Below are positions 34,147 to 42,878 of a stretch of DNA of 64,000 nucleotides, one piece after another (within the stretch, counting starts at the first letter, position 1; each line of letters starts with the position of its first letter). The notes beneath the pieces are model-generated. The model had not been told where the DNA came from. It saw nothing but the letters and a program-made list of their open reading frames with translations, and ran no database searches. Origin of the DNA: JANSYL01 sp965229695 (GTDB lineage: Bacteria > Pseudomonadota > Alphaproteobacteria > Rhodobacterales > Rhodobacteraceae). The translations under genes were made by a program, and so were the position numbers. The stretch spans positions 1,798,001 through 1,862,000 of the forward strand of contig OZ245921.1 of the NCBI GenBank assembly GCA_965229695.1. The letters run 5' to 3'.

Positions 34147-34173
34147 GCTGACCCAAGCTCAAGAGACATTCCA

Positions 34174-34431
34174 GTGAACATCTCAAAACACGAACAGCGT
34201 GTTTTGCACGTTTTGGCGCAGGGTGGGGAAATCCACTTTGAACGGGCGCCAAACGGCAAAGTGCAATCCGTCACCTGCTATTCGCGGGACGGGTTTGTGC
34301 TGACCGACTGCACGCTGCCCCTTTTTGATCGTTTGAAAAAGCGGCGCTTCATCAAATCTGTGAACGGACGGCCCTATCGCGTGACGCGGTTGGGGATCAC
34401 CTCGGTCCGCGCACAAATGGACAACAGGTAA
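34174..34431 (+). CDS. yjhX: YjhX/TopAI-family topoisomerase I inhibitor (toxin)
   Basis: An 85-residue protein, the same length as E. coli YjhX. I start at GTG 34174 because family members begin M-N-I-S-K-x-E-Q-R; here the N-terminus is NISKHEQRVLHVLAQGG. Further blocks are VTCYSRDGFVLTDC, LFDRLKKRRFI and PYRVTRLGITSVRAQ. In E. coli this protein inhibits topoisomerase I and is neutralised by the adjacent acetyltransferase-like YjhQ. The GNAT gene here follows after 9 nt, reproducing that pair. Confidence 0.85.
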   Translation: MNISKHEQRVLHVLAQGGEIHFERAPNGKVQSVTCYSRDGFVLTDCTLPLFDRLKKRRFIKSVNGRPYRVTRLGITSVRAQMDNR

Positions 34432-34440
34432 GGAAACCCT

Positions 34441-34908
34441 ATGACCAAGATCGAGATACGGGAAAGCCGGGCTGCAGATGCGCCCGGCCTGCAACAGATC
34501 GCGGCGGAGACTGGGCTCTTCCCGCCCGAGATGCTGGCCGGGATGCTCGACCCGGTCCTGGCCGGTGAGGCCGAGGCGATTTGGCTGACGGGTCTGATTG
34601 ACAACCAAATCGCCGGTTTCTGCTATGCCGTGCCAGAAGCGCTGACCGATGGCACCTGGAACATGCTGGCCTTGGCAGTGTCGCCGGGTCAGCAGGGTTC
34701 TGGCCTGGGCGCGGCGCTGGTGCGCGGTCTTGAGGATCGGTTGCGTGGGGCCAGCCAGCGGGTGTTGATCGTCGATACCTCGGGCACCGAGGCCTTTGCC
34801 CGCACCCGGCGTTTCTATGCCCAAAACCTCTATGAGGAGGAGGCACGCATCCGCGACTACTGGGCGGCGGGGGATGACAAGGTGATCTTTCGCAAGGCGC
34901 TGCAGTGA
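34441..34908 (+). CDS. GNAT-family acetyltransferase, probable YjhQ-like antitoxin partner
   Basis: A 155-residue GNAT protein. The acetyl-CoA loop is VSPGQQGSGLGAALVRGLED, and TEAFARTRRFYAQNLYEEEA is the usual C-terminal block. AAGGA lies five bases before the ATG. It follows yjhX by 9 nt, as yjhQ follows yjhX in E. coli, where YjhQ is the antitoxin. I infer the antitoxin role from this context; sequence alone shows only the GNAT fold. Confidence 0.82.
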   Translation: MTKIEIRESRAADAPGLQQIAAETGLFPPEMLAGMLDPVLAGEAEAIWLTGLIDNQIAGFCYAVPEALTDGTWNMLALAVSPGQQGSGLGAALVRGLEDRLRGASQRVLIVDTSGTEAFARTRRFYAQNLYEEEARIRDYWAAGDDKVIFRKALQ

Positions 34909-34962
34909 GCTGTTGGCACCCCCTGATCCTTGCGGGCGGGGGTGCCGAAACGCCCTTCGAAC

Positions 34963-35427
34963 CTAGGGGTCCAGCAACCCAAACAGGGTTTGCAGTTCAT
35001 GCTCTGTCGTGTTGGGGAACTGGTAGAACGGGCATACGGTGGATTCGAACGTGTATTGATCCGGTCCATCGACGCGCAGGAAATACAGCGCCTCGCCCAG
35101 CCAATCGCTGCCACACCAGGCGGCGGCGCATTGCACCTCGACCGTGACATTGACGGTGCGTTCGGGGCCAAAGGCATGGCGCCCCGCAAAAGCCCCGGTG
35201 AATTGCGCCGGGAAACTGTACCCAACCCGCATGTTTGGATCGCCATTATCTGGCCCATGCGGCACATCCGGGCCGGTTCGGCGCATGGATCCCATGGCGA
35301 TCACCATATCCTCGGGCCGTTCATTCGCGGCGGCGAAACTGTCGGGGATCGTGGGTTGGATACAGGTCAGCGCGATCGCCGGGCCGGTGGCAATCAGGCT
35401 TACGGCAAGGGCGAGGTGTTTCAGCAT
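34963..35427 (-). CDS. Secreted protein of unknown function
   Basis: A 154-residue protein with a Sec signal (MLKHLALAVSLIATGPAIA) and five Cys in the mature part (TCIQP, VQCAAAWCGSDW and STVCPF), so disulfides are likely in the periplasm. GDPNMRVGYSFPAQFTG and HAFGPERTVNVTVEVQC look beta-rich. I do not recognise the family. It overlaps the rppH stop by 7 nt, so it is upstream of, and probably not part of, the ancient ctpA-rppH operon; it could be transcribed as a tail on that operon's mRNA. Confidence 0.7.
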   Translation of the reverse strand: MLKHLALAVSLIATGPAIALTCIQPTIPDSFAAANERPEDMVIAMGSMRRTGPDVPHGPDNGDPNMRVGYSFPAQFTGAFAGRHAFGPERTVNVTVEVQCAAAWCGSDWLGEALYFLRVDGPDQYTFESTVCPFYQFPNTTEHELQTLFGLLDP

Positions 35428-35900
35428 AGGCCAAACTCCGTCAGCACATCTTGGTAGATGGGCTTTTTGAATGGCACGATCAGATCCAGCAGCTCTTCCG
35501 CCGACACCCAGCGCCAGTCCGAAAACTCGACATCTTTGTATTGTAAATCAATAACAGCGTCTGGTGCGGTCAACTCGAACCGCACCCAGTGCTGCTTTTG
35601 ACCGCGATACTTGCCCTTCCAGCGGGTTGGCACCACCTCAACCGGCAGATCGTAGTAATGCCAATCCGCCGTCTGCGCGATCATCCGCACATCACGTTTG
35701 CCAACGCCGGTTTCCTCCTGCAACTCGCGATAGGCGGCATCGAGTGGCGTTTCGCCCTTGTCGATCCCGCCCTGAGGCATCTGCCAGGCGGGCGTATCCA
35801 TGTCGGCGCGTTGCCCGGCAAAGACTTGGCCCCGACCGTTGGTCAGGACCACGCCAACGCAGGGTCGATAGGGAAGCGCCGCGATTTCTTCCGGCGTCAC
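35421..35900 (-). CDS. rppH: RNA pyrophosphohydrolase RppH
   Basis: A 159-residue Nudix enzyme that removes pyrophosphate from mRNA 5' ends and so starts RNase E-dependent decay. The Nudix box is GGIDKGETPLDAAYRELQEE followed by TGV, and WQMPQGGIDKGE is the RppH-specific form. YDLPVEVVPTRWKGKYRGQK is another characteristic block. The GTG start at 35900 overlaps the ctpA stop (GTGA), so translation is likely coupled. This gpmI-envC-ctpA-rppH order is conserved in the family as I know it. Confidence 0.95.
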   Translation of the reverse strand: MTPEEIAALPYRPCVGVVLTNGRGQVFAGQRADMDTPAWQMPQGGIDKGETPLDAAYRELQEETGVGKRDVRMIAQTADWHYYDLPVEVVPTRWKGKYRGQKQHWVRFELTAPDAVIDLQYKDVEFSDWRWVSAEELLDLIVPFKKPIYQDVLTEFGLC

Positions 35901-37219
35901 TCTTGCGGCCCAAGCGCGTTCAGACCGGTCAGGATGTCGATGGCGTAGGCCAGTTGATAATCCTCATTCCGCAGCCGCGCCGTGGCCTCGGCAATCGCAC
36001 GTTCTTCCTGCAACTGCCGCAGCTCATCCTCGGTCAGGCTGGAGTTTTCGATCGAACCGCGCAGGTTCGCCTCGCTCCGCGCGTTTGGATCTTCCTCGGC
36101 CAGTTCGACCGGTTCACGCTGTTCGACCAGGATATCCGGGGTCACGCCCAGGGCTTGGATCGAGCGGCCCGAAGGCGTGTAGTAAAGCGAGGTTGTCAGG
36201 CGGATCGCCCCTTCGCCAGCTAGCGGCATAATCGACTGAACCGAACCCTTGCCAAAGGAATTGGTACCAACCACCACAGCGCGGCGGTGATCTTGCAAGG
36301 CGCCCGCGACAATTTCCGACGCCGATGCCGAGCCGCCATTGATCAGCACCACCATCGGCAAACCTTCGATCATGTCGCCCGGCGTGGCGTTGAAGCGGTC
36401 GCCATCCTGCGGTTCGCGCCCACGGGTCGAGACAATCTCGCCCTGATCCAGGAATGCGTCCGACACGCGGATGGCCTGATTCAACAACCCGCCCGGGTTG
36501 TTGCGCAGATCGAGCACTACACCGTTGAGGTTTTCCAGCCCGCCGATTTCTTCAATCATCTGCTCCAGCCCGTCGCGCAGATTGACATAGGTCTGATCGC
36601 TAAAGGTCGAAACGCGCAGGATCGCGGTATTGCCCTCCAGGCGGCTGCGCACGGCGGTCAGGCGGATGCGGTCGCGCACGATGGTGATGTTAAAGGGTTC
36701 GTCGGCCCCTTCCCGCACCACAGTAATGACAATCTCCGACCCGATGGGCCCACGCATCAGATCAACCGCTTGTTCCAGGGTCAGACCCAAAAGTGCTTCG
36801 TTGTCGACATGGGTGATGAAATCACCCGCTTCGACACCGGCCTCCATCGCGGGTGTGCCGTCCATCGGGGTGATGACGCGGATAAAGCCGTCTTCTTGGG
36901 TCACTTCGATGCCCAAGCCGCCGAACTCGCCGCGCGTGCGCACCTGCATGGTGTCGAAATCATTTGGCGGCAGATACCCCGAATGCGGATCAAGCGAGGT
37001 CAGCATCCCGTTGATGGCGGCTTCGATCAACGCAGCCTCATCAACCTCCTCGACATAGTTGGACCGGATGCGTTCGAAGATGTCTCCAAACAGGTCAAGC
37101 TGGGCATAGACCGAAGAATTTCGTTCTTCTTCCTGGGCCAAAAGCGGCCCGGCCACCTGAGTGGTCAGTAGGATCGCACCCGCGACGCCTCCGAATGCTG
37201 CGACGATCAGCTTTTTCAT
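35897..37219 (-). CDS. ctpA: Carboxyl-terminal processing protease CtpA (S41)
   Basis: A 440-residue periplasmic protease with a signal or anchor (LIVAAFGGVAGAILLTTQVAG). A PDZ domain (GGLGIEVTQEDGFIRV, GVEAGDFITHVDNEAL) precedes the S41 catalytic domain. The Ser-Lys dyad is in INGGSASASEIVAGALQDHR and GTNSFGKGSVQSI. It probably trims envelope enzymes such as murein hydrolases; the adjacent envC-like gene is a logical functional partner. Confidence 0.95.
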   Translation of the reverse strand: MKKLIVAAFGGVAGAILLTTQVAGPLLAQEEERNSSVYAQLDLFGDIFERIRSNYVEEVDEAALIEAAINGMLTSLDPHSGYLPPNDFDTMQVRTRGEFGGLGIEVTQEDGFIRVITPMDGTPAMEAGVEAGDFITHVDNEALLGLTLEQAVDLMRGPIGSEIVITVVREGADEPFNITIVRDRIRLTAVRSRLEGNTAILRVSTFSDQTYVNLRDGLEQMIEEIGGLENLNGVVLDLRNNPGGLLNQAIRVSDAFLDQGEIVSTRGREPQDGDRFNATPGDMIEGLPMVVLINGGSASASEIVAGALQDHRRAVVVGTNSFGKGSVQSIMPLAGEGAIRLTTSLYYTPSGRSIQALGVTPDILVEQREPVELAEEDPNARSEANLRGSIENSSLTEDELRQLQEERAIAEATARLRNEDYQLAYAIDILTGLNALGPQE

Positions 37220-37273
37220 GGGGTGTCCTCGTCCTTTTTATCCTGTCTCACGGAGCGTGCCGCTTTGGCCGCC

Positions 37274-38410
37274 TCAATTCAAATCTGCGAACCACGGCGC
37301 GGGATCGACCGGTCGCCCGCCTTCGCGCAGTTCTATATAAAGTGTCTCGGACAGATCGGCACCAGCTTCTTCACTGCCCGCAAGGATCAACTCTTCGCTG
37401 GACGCGGCGGCGCCGGGCATCAGCCCAAGCGGTGCGTCAGACGATAAAAGCTGTCCAGCGGTCACGTAAAGGTCGCCCAGACCCGCCAGAACCAAAAGAT
37501 ATTGCCCTTCAGGCTCAAGAATAATGACATTCCCGTAATCCAAGAGCGGCCCGGCGTACCGGACCGAGGCGGGCCAGGGTGTGGTGACCAAGGCTGCCGG
37601 GCGCGCCGCAAGCACGACGCCGGGCCGTGTCACCCCTGCCGCATCGGTTTCGTCGAAGCCGCGCAAAAGCGTGCCGAGCACTGGCAAGCGCAGCGATCCG
37701 CGGGCATCGACAAAGGCGGCCGCCGTGGTTTGATCCGGGCTGGGAAGCGCCGCGAGATTGGTGGCGAACCCATCTAGCGAGGACACACTGTCCAATAGTT
37801 GCTGCATCGCCTCGGGGTCTTGGACAAAACGCGGCGGTAGCTCGACCCGTTCGGCGATGGCTTGGCTTAGCGCGCTGCGGGCGGTTTGGGTGTTTTCAAG
37901 CGCACCCGACAAGAGCCCAAGCGCGCTTTCCTGCAAACCCCGCACTAGCGCCAGTTCTTGCAGTTGGTTGCGCAGTGCTTCGGCTTCGGCTGCGACGGCG
38001 GGCGTGATGTCTGAGACAATCATGCCCGAACGTGCGGTGCTAAGCGGCCCCTGCGGGTGTAGCAACAGAAGCGGGCCTTGCGTGGCCTCAATGCTTTGCA
38101 AAACGCCCAATAGGCGCGAAAGGCGATCCCGCTCGGCTTCAAATACCAAAAGGATCGTGCGTTCCCGCAGCGCGGCCTGGCGGATGCCTTCGCGCAGGGC
38201 CAAAAGCCCTTCTTCATAGGCGCGGACGGTGGCGGTCAGGGCTTCGACCCGATCCCGCGCGCCATCGGCCTCCATCAAGGAAAACCCGGCCTGTTCCAGC
38301 ATCTCGGCCGCGCGGGTGGCGGTTTCGGCTGGGTCCAGATCGGCCAAGGCTGGCGCAGACCCCAGGCCAAGGGTCAAGACCGTCAAGATGGTGCCAAGGG
38401 CCAGCTTCAT
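37274..38410 (-). CDS. envC: EnvC-like murein hydrolase activator (degenerate LytM)
   Basis: From ATG 38410 the product has 378 residues, a Sec signal (ALGTILTVLTLGLGSAPALA), a long coiled-coil (about residues 25-230) and a C-terminal LytM/M23-like domain. The conserved zinc-ligand histidines of active M23 peptidases are missing (the usual His-Gly-Asn becomes DYGNVIILEPEG), as in E. coli EnvC, which activates amidases instead of cutting wall. The start overlaps the gpmI stop by 4 nt. Confidence 0.88.
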   Translation of the reverse strand: MKLALGTILTVLTLGLGSAPALADLDPAETATRAAEMLEQAGFSLMEADGARDRVEALTATVRAYEEGLLALREGIRQAALRERTILLVFEAERDRLSRLLGVLQSIEATQGPLLLLHPQGPLSTARSGMIVSDITPAVAAEAEALRNQLQELALVRGLQESALGLLSGALENTQTARSALSQAIAERVELPPRFVQDPEAMQQLLDSVSSLDGFATNLAALPSPDQTTAAAFVDARGSLRLPVLGTLLRGFDETDAAGVTRPGVVLAARPAALVTTPWPASVRYAGPLLDYGNVIILEPEGQYLLVLAGLGDLYVTAGQLLSSDAPLGLMPGAAASSEELILAGSEEAGADLSETLYIELREGGRPVDPAPWFADLN

Positions 38411-39942
38411 TCGATCAAGCTTTGTCCGGTCATCTCGGGCGGTTGCGGTAGGCCCATCAGCTGCAGGACGGTTGGCGCCAAATCCGCCAAGCGCCCGTCG
38501 CGCAGCTTTGCGCCGGCAGGGCCGCCAACCAGGATGACGGGAACAGGGTTGAGCGTATGGGCCGTGTGGGGGCCACCGGTTTCGGGATCCAGCATGGTTT
38601 CGCAATTCCCGTGATCGGCAGTCACGATCATCGCGCCGTCTTGCTTTGTCAGCGCCTCCAACGCGCGGCCAAGCCCGGTATCCACCGCCTCACAGGCTTT
38701 GATGGCGGCATTCAGATCACCGGTATGCCCCACCATGTCAGGATTGGCGAAATTGACGACAACCAGATCATAGCCCGCCTCGATCACCTCAACCAATTTG
38801 TCGCTGACGGCTTCGGCCGACATTTCTGGGGCCAGATCATAGGTGGCAACCTTGGGGGAGGGCGGCATGTGGCGGTCTTCGCCTGGTTCGGGCGCCTCTT
38901 TGCCGCCGTTCAGGAAAAAGGTCACATGGGGGTATTTTTCGGTTTCGGCCAGGCGGAATTGGCGCAGCCCATGTTGTGCCACCCAAGCGCCCAAGGTGTT
39001 GTTGATGGGGCGCTTGGGAAAGGCGGCGGTCATATAGGCATCGTGGTCGGTTGAGTAATCGACCATGCCCAGCCGGGCGGCCAGGGCCGGGCGGCTGCCG
39101 ATATCGAAGGCGTCGAACCCCGGTTCGCCAATGGCGCGCAGAATCTCTCGCGCGCGGTCGGCGCGGAAGTTCAGGCAAAATACGCCGTCGCCATCGGCCA
39201 TGCCCGCGTAGCCATCGATCACGCCGGCGGGCAGGAATTCATCGGTGTGCCCGTCGGAATATCCGGCCTCGACCGCTGCACTGGCGGAGGGCGCGGCGCG
39301 CCCTTGGCCCGCGACCATGGCTTGATAAGCTTGCTCGACACGCTCCCAGCGGTTGTCGCGATCCATTGCAAAATAGCGCCCGATCACCGTCCCGATCCGC
39401 GCCCCATCGGGTAGGCCCGAACCTAGCGTATACATGTAACCTAAAGCGGATTTGGGCGCGACATCGCGGCCATCGGTGATGGCATGGATCACCACCGGCA
39501 CCCCGGCATCCGTGATCATCCGCGCGGCGGCTTGGATATGGGCCAAATGCCCATGCACCCCGCCATCCGACACCACGCCCATCAAATGTGCCGTCCCGCC
39601 CGTCGCGGTTAAGGAAGTTATAAAGGTTTTAATGGCTTCATTGTCGAAGAACGCACCCTCTTCGATAGCCAGATCAATCATGCCCAAATCCATCGCCACG
39701 ACCCGACCCGCGCCGATATTGGTGTGTCCAACCTCGGAATTGCCCATTTGTCCGCGGGGCAACCCGGCATCAGGCCCATGGGTGGTCAGGGTGGCATGGG
39801 GGCCGCTGGCGTGGATACGGTCGAAATTCGGGGTCTTCGCTAAGAGCGGGGCGTTATCGTCTTGGGTTGGGCCTATGCCCCAACCGTCCAGGATACACAG
39901 CACAACAGGGCCGTTCGCGCGCAGGGCATCGGTATCGGGCAT
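38407..39942 (-). CDS. gpmI: 2,3-bisphosphoglycerate-independent phosphoglycerate mutase
   Basis: A 511-residue glycolytic enzyme of the alkaline-phosphatase fold that uses two Mn ions. The nucleophile Ser is in QMGNSEVGHTNIGAGRV, and metal-binding blocks include LDGWGIG, NFANPDMVGHTGDL and ITADHGNCETM. It heads the gpmI-envC-ctpA-rppH operon. In related genomes rlmH usually lies directly before gpmI; here the neighbour is a glycosyltransferase gene that starts 47 bp away on the other strand. Confidence 0.96.
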   Translation of the reverse strand: MPDTDALRANGPVVLCILDGWGIGPTQDDNAPLLAKTPNFDRIHASGPHATLTTHGPDAGLPRGQMGNSEVGHTNIGAGRVVAMDLGMIDLAIEEGAFFDNEAIKTFITSLTATGGTAHLMGVVSDGGVHGHLAHIQAAARMITDAGVPVVIHAITDGRDVAPKSALGYMYTLGSGLPDGARIGTVIGRYFAMDRDNRWERVEQAYQAMVAGQGRAAPSASAAVEAGYSDGHTDEFLPAGVIDGYAGMADGDGVFCLNFRADRAREILRAIGEPGFDAFDIGSRPALAARLGMVDYSTDHDAYMTAAFPKRPINNTLGAWVAQHGLRQFRLAETEKYPHVTFFLNGGKEAPEPGEDRHMPPSPKVATYDLAPEMSAEAVSDKLVEVIEAGYDLVVVNFANPDMVGHTGDLNAAIKACEAVDTGLGRALEALTKQDGAMIVTADHGNCETMLDPETGGPHTAHTLNPVPVILVGGPAGAKLRDGRLADLAPTVLQLMGLPQPPEMTGQSLIE

Positions 39943-39989
39943 GGGGTTGGTCGCTCCTTTGTCCCGGTTCTAGGCGCGGGAGGATGACC

Positions 39990-42878
39990 GTGCAACCCAT
40001 CGAGCCGCGCGGTGCAAAGCCGGAGCTGGGCAGGTTTGAACGCGCCTTGGGCGGGCGTTCGGAATCGGATCGTCCGCGCCTGCGCGCCGTAGGGGCAAAA
40101 GCCTGGGATTTGGCGCAAACGCTTATGCGCCCGAGGGATCGATATCGCCCGCGACCCTATACCTGGCAGCGCCGCTTTCGTCGGGCCGCCAGCGATACCT
40201 CCGAGGCGCAGGTGCTGGGCGCACATCCGAATTATGTCGCGTTGCAAGATGGGTTCTGCATGGGCGCGTATTTGGAGCAAAACCTGGATGTGGCTGATAT
40301 CTGCGCCTCCCCGGCGGAGGGTGTGTTTCACTATCTGAGCTATGGTTTGAAGGAAGGCCGCAATGGGTGCCCGACCGCTTGGGAGCCCGGTTTTGTCAGG
40401 CTGATCTATGGGCTTGATCTGCCCGCCGACAAACCCGCGGCATCGGTGGTGCGGGCCCTGCGCGACCACGGTATCCCACCGGAGACCATGATCTTGTCCG
40501 AGGCGCAATACTGGTTGAGCCGACGGGTCTATGGCCCCGCAATGGCGGCAATCTTTGATCATGAGGTATACGGTGTTTTGGCCGCGCGGGCGGGGCACCC
40601 CTTGGACCGCCCAGATCGGATCAGTGCGATTGATCATTTTTGCCGCATCGGGGTGGCCTGTCGCATCCCCGCCCACCCCGATCACGTATTTGATGAGGAC
40701 TACTATCGGGCGTCCCTGCGCTGGCGAAAGCTCGACCCTCCGAAAGCGCAGGCTTATGCCCATTGGGCCCGGATTGGGTTGCGCGCTGGGGTGCAGGCCA
40801 ATGCGCGGGCTCAGATCAAGATGGGGTGCGGTGTCGATCCGCCGCCTGCGGTGTTGAACGATCTGGATGGTTTTGCCAAAGCATCGCCTGCGTTGCCCCG
40901 CGCCGCCCCCGTACCGGAGGTGATCGGCCATTTGTTGGCGCATCCGGTGCCAGGCGCATCCGCTTTCGATCTAAGCGCGCCGGGCGTGATTGGGTTCCTG
41001 TTCGGCCTTGCCCGTGCCCATCGGCAAGCGGGCGAAACCGAGGCCGCCGAATGGCTGTTGCGCCATATCCTGGCGCATGACCCGGACAATCCAAGCGCCA
41101 ATATCGAGCTGGCCGATCTGATCTATCCACAAAACCGAATTGAGGAGGAGATTGCGCTGCGCGAGCGCGCCGCACCCGATTACGACATTGGGGCCAACGC
41201 CATCACCCTGTGTGAGCGGTTGCTGGATGCCGGGCGGCTTACCGATGCGTTGACGCTTGCTGAGAAGCTGCCGCCGACGGTGTTTGGCGATGTGGCCTTG
41301 TCCGGGCGGCGTGCCAAGATCGGCCGCCGCGCGTTCGAGATGATTTGGCACAACTTGCCCGACCAGATTGAACGCTTTGGCGTGGCAGAGGTACAATCCC
41401 TGCTCACCCAAGCGCTGCGCAGCCTGACGCCGCCGCACCAACCCTTGGCCCGCAGCGCCCCGATAAAGCGCGTCGCGATCCTGGCTAATCCCGACCTTTA
41501 CCAGTGCAAGCTTTACCGCGCGGATCAGAAACGCGATCAGCTGCGCCATGCCGGGTTGGAGGCGGTGATCTATTGCCAAGACCGCGATCTGGAGCGGTTG
41601 CGGGACCGTCTGGCGCAGTATGACGCCATTATCTTTATGCGCAGCCCCGCGTTCCCCGACATCGTAACTCTGATTTGTGAGGCGGCGGCGCAGGGTTTGG
41701 CGACGTTTTATGATATCGACGATCTAATTTTTGACCCCGCGCAATTCCCGCCGCCGCTGGAAACCTATGCGGGGCAGATCACGCCATCGGATCACGCTGC
41801 GATGGCTTGCGGCGTGCCGCTTTTTCGCTATGCGATGCAGCTTTGCGATTATGGGTTGGCCTCGACCCCCGCCCTGCAGGCCGAAATGGCAAAGCAGGTG
41901 CGCAGCGGGCGCGCCTATTTGCACCGGAACGGGCTGGGAAACGTGCATGAACGCGTCATCGCCAGTGCTCCATCGCGCGATCACGATAGCGGCAAAATCG
42001 TCCTGCTTTACGGGTCGGGCACCAAGGCCCACAAAGCCGAGTTTCACGCTGTGTTGGAACCGGCCCTGGCCGAGATTTTGCAGCGCTATCCGGGCAAAGT
42101 GGCGATCCGCCTGGTCGGATCATTCCCTGATCTCAGGCATCTGCTGGCCGATCATCCAGATGTCCAGGTGATCGACCCGATCTGGGATTTTGAGGGTTAC
42201 TGTAGCGTGCTGGCTGACGCCGATATCAACCTGTCCGTCCTGACGCCAACGCCGATCACCCATGCCAAAAGCGAAATCAAATGGCTGGAGGCGGCGATGC
42301 TGGGCATCCCCTCGGTCGTTAGCCCCACCGCCACGCACCGCGCTGTGATTGAGGATGGGGAGACGGGTTTTTTTGCCAATGACCGTGCGGGGTTTGTGGG
42401 GGCACTATCCCGCCTGATTGACGACCCTAATTTGCGAAAGCGTATCGGCACGGCGGCGCGCGCCAAAGTGTTAGCGGGATATGGGCGCGAGGCCTTGGGT
42501 CAAAACCTTTTGCAGATTTTCGATGCGATTCGACCGGTGACCAAGGTGGCGAACAAGCGCCGCCTTTTGATCGTGAATGTCTTCTACCCGCCACAAGATA
42601 TTGGCGGGGCCACACGCGTGGTGCAGGACAATATCCGCGATCTTCTGGCGCTTTATGGCGATCAATACGAGATCGATGTGATCACCACATTGGAAGGGGC
42701 GCGTGATCCCTATCGCGTTACTTGTTACGCAAAAGATGGCGCGCGCGTTTGGGCGATTGGGGCTGCCCATGGGATCGAGACCATGCAGCCGCTGGACCAT
42801 CGCATGGGCCAGGTGATCGATGGTTTGCTGGATCGAACCGGCCCGATCTGGTGCATTTCCACTGCATTCAGCGCCTGA
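39990..42878 (+). CDS. Two-domain glycosyltransferase, 5' part up to a frameshift
   Basis: The GTG at 39990 has GGGAGG six bases upstream (ATG 39984 is too close to it). Residues of about 77-127 form a short D-x-x-x-Y-L...H-Y-x-x-x-G-x-x-E-G-R module found in polysaccharide glycosyltransferases. About 324-440 is helical and TPR-like. About 490-850 is a GT4/CgeB-like domain (FYDIDDLIFDPAQF, SEIKWLEAAMLGIPSVV). A second GT4 domain begins near 856 (LLIVNVFYPPQDIGGATRVV) but the frame stops at 42878. Coding similarity continues in another frame from 42845, so the gene carries a one-base deletion; repaired, it would encode about 1245 residues. It probably builds a surface polysaccharide exported by the adjacent Kps-like proteins. 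Confidence 0.8.
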   Translation: MQPIEPRGAKPELGRFERALGGRSESDRPRLRAVGAKAWDLAQTLMRPRDRYRPRPYTWQRRFRRAASDTSEAQVLGAHPNYVALQDGFCMGAYLEQNLDVADICASPAEGVFHYLSYGLKEGRNGCPTAWEPGFVRLIYGLDLPADKPAASVVRALRDHGIPPETMILSEAQYWLSRRVYGPAMAAIFDHEVYGVLAARAGHPLDRPDRISAIDHFCRIGVACRIPAHPDHVFDEDYYRASLRWRKLDPPKAQAYAHWARIGLRAGVQANARAQIKMGCGVDPPPAVLNDLDGFAKASPALPRAAPVPEVIGHLLAHPVPGASAFDLSAPGVIGFLFGLARAHRQAGETEAAEWLLRHILAHDPDNPSANIELADLIYPQNRIEEEIALRERAAPDYDIGANAITLCERLLDAGRLTDALTLAEKLPPTVFGDVALSGRRAKIGRRAFEMIWHNLPDQIERFGVAEVQSLLTQALRSLTPPHQPLARSAPIKRVAILANPDLYQCKLYRADQKRDQLRHAGLEAVIYCQDRDLERLRDRLAQYDAIIFMRSPAFPDIVTLICEAAAQGLATFYDIDDLIFDPAQFPPPLETYAGQITPSDHAAMACGVPLFRYAMQLCDYGLASTPALQAEMAKQVRSGRAYLHRNGLGNVHERVIASAPSRDHDSGKIVLLYGSGTKAHKAEFHAVLEPALAEILQRYPGKVAIRLVGSFPDLRHLLADHPDVQVIDPIWDFEGYCSVLADADINLSVLTPTPITHAKSEIKWLEAAMLGIPSVVSPTATHRAVIEDGETGFFANDRAGFVGALSRLIDDPNLRKRIGTAARAKVLAGYGREALGQNLLQIFDAIRPVTKVANKRRLLIVNVFYPPQDIGGATRVVQDNIRDLLALYGDQYEIDVITTLEGARDPYRVTCYAKDGARVWAIGAAHGIETMQPLDHRMGQVIDGLLDRTGPIWCISTAFSA

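Larger units (their letters stand above)
33930..34173 (+). promoter_or_regulatory. Structured leader/ncRNA region upstream of yjhX
   Basis: This gap holds a GC hairpin after the JmjC gene (GCGGCC-TAG-GGCCGC, 33972-33986), then a series before yjhX. First is ATCAC(GC)TTCGC pairing with GCGAAGTGAT (34019-34045), then an 8-codon ORF (34056-34082), then GGCCCA/TGGGCC (34083-34101), then an intrinsic terminator (34110-34146). A weak promoter, TTGCCC-17-TAGGTG, may lie near 33987-34015. It reads either as an attenuated leader of the toxin operon or as an independent small RNA. Confidence 0.45.
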
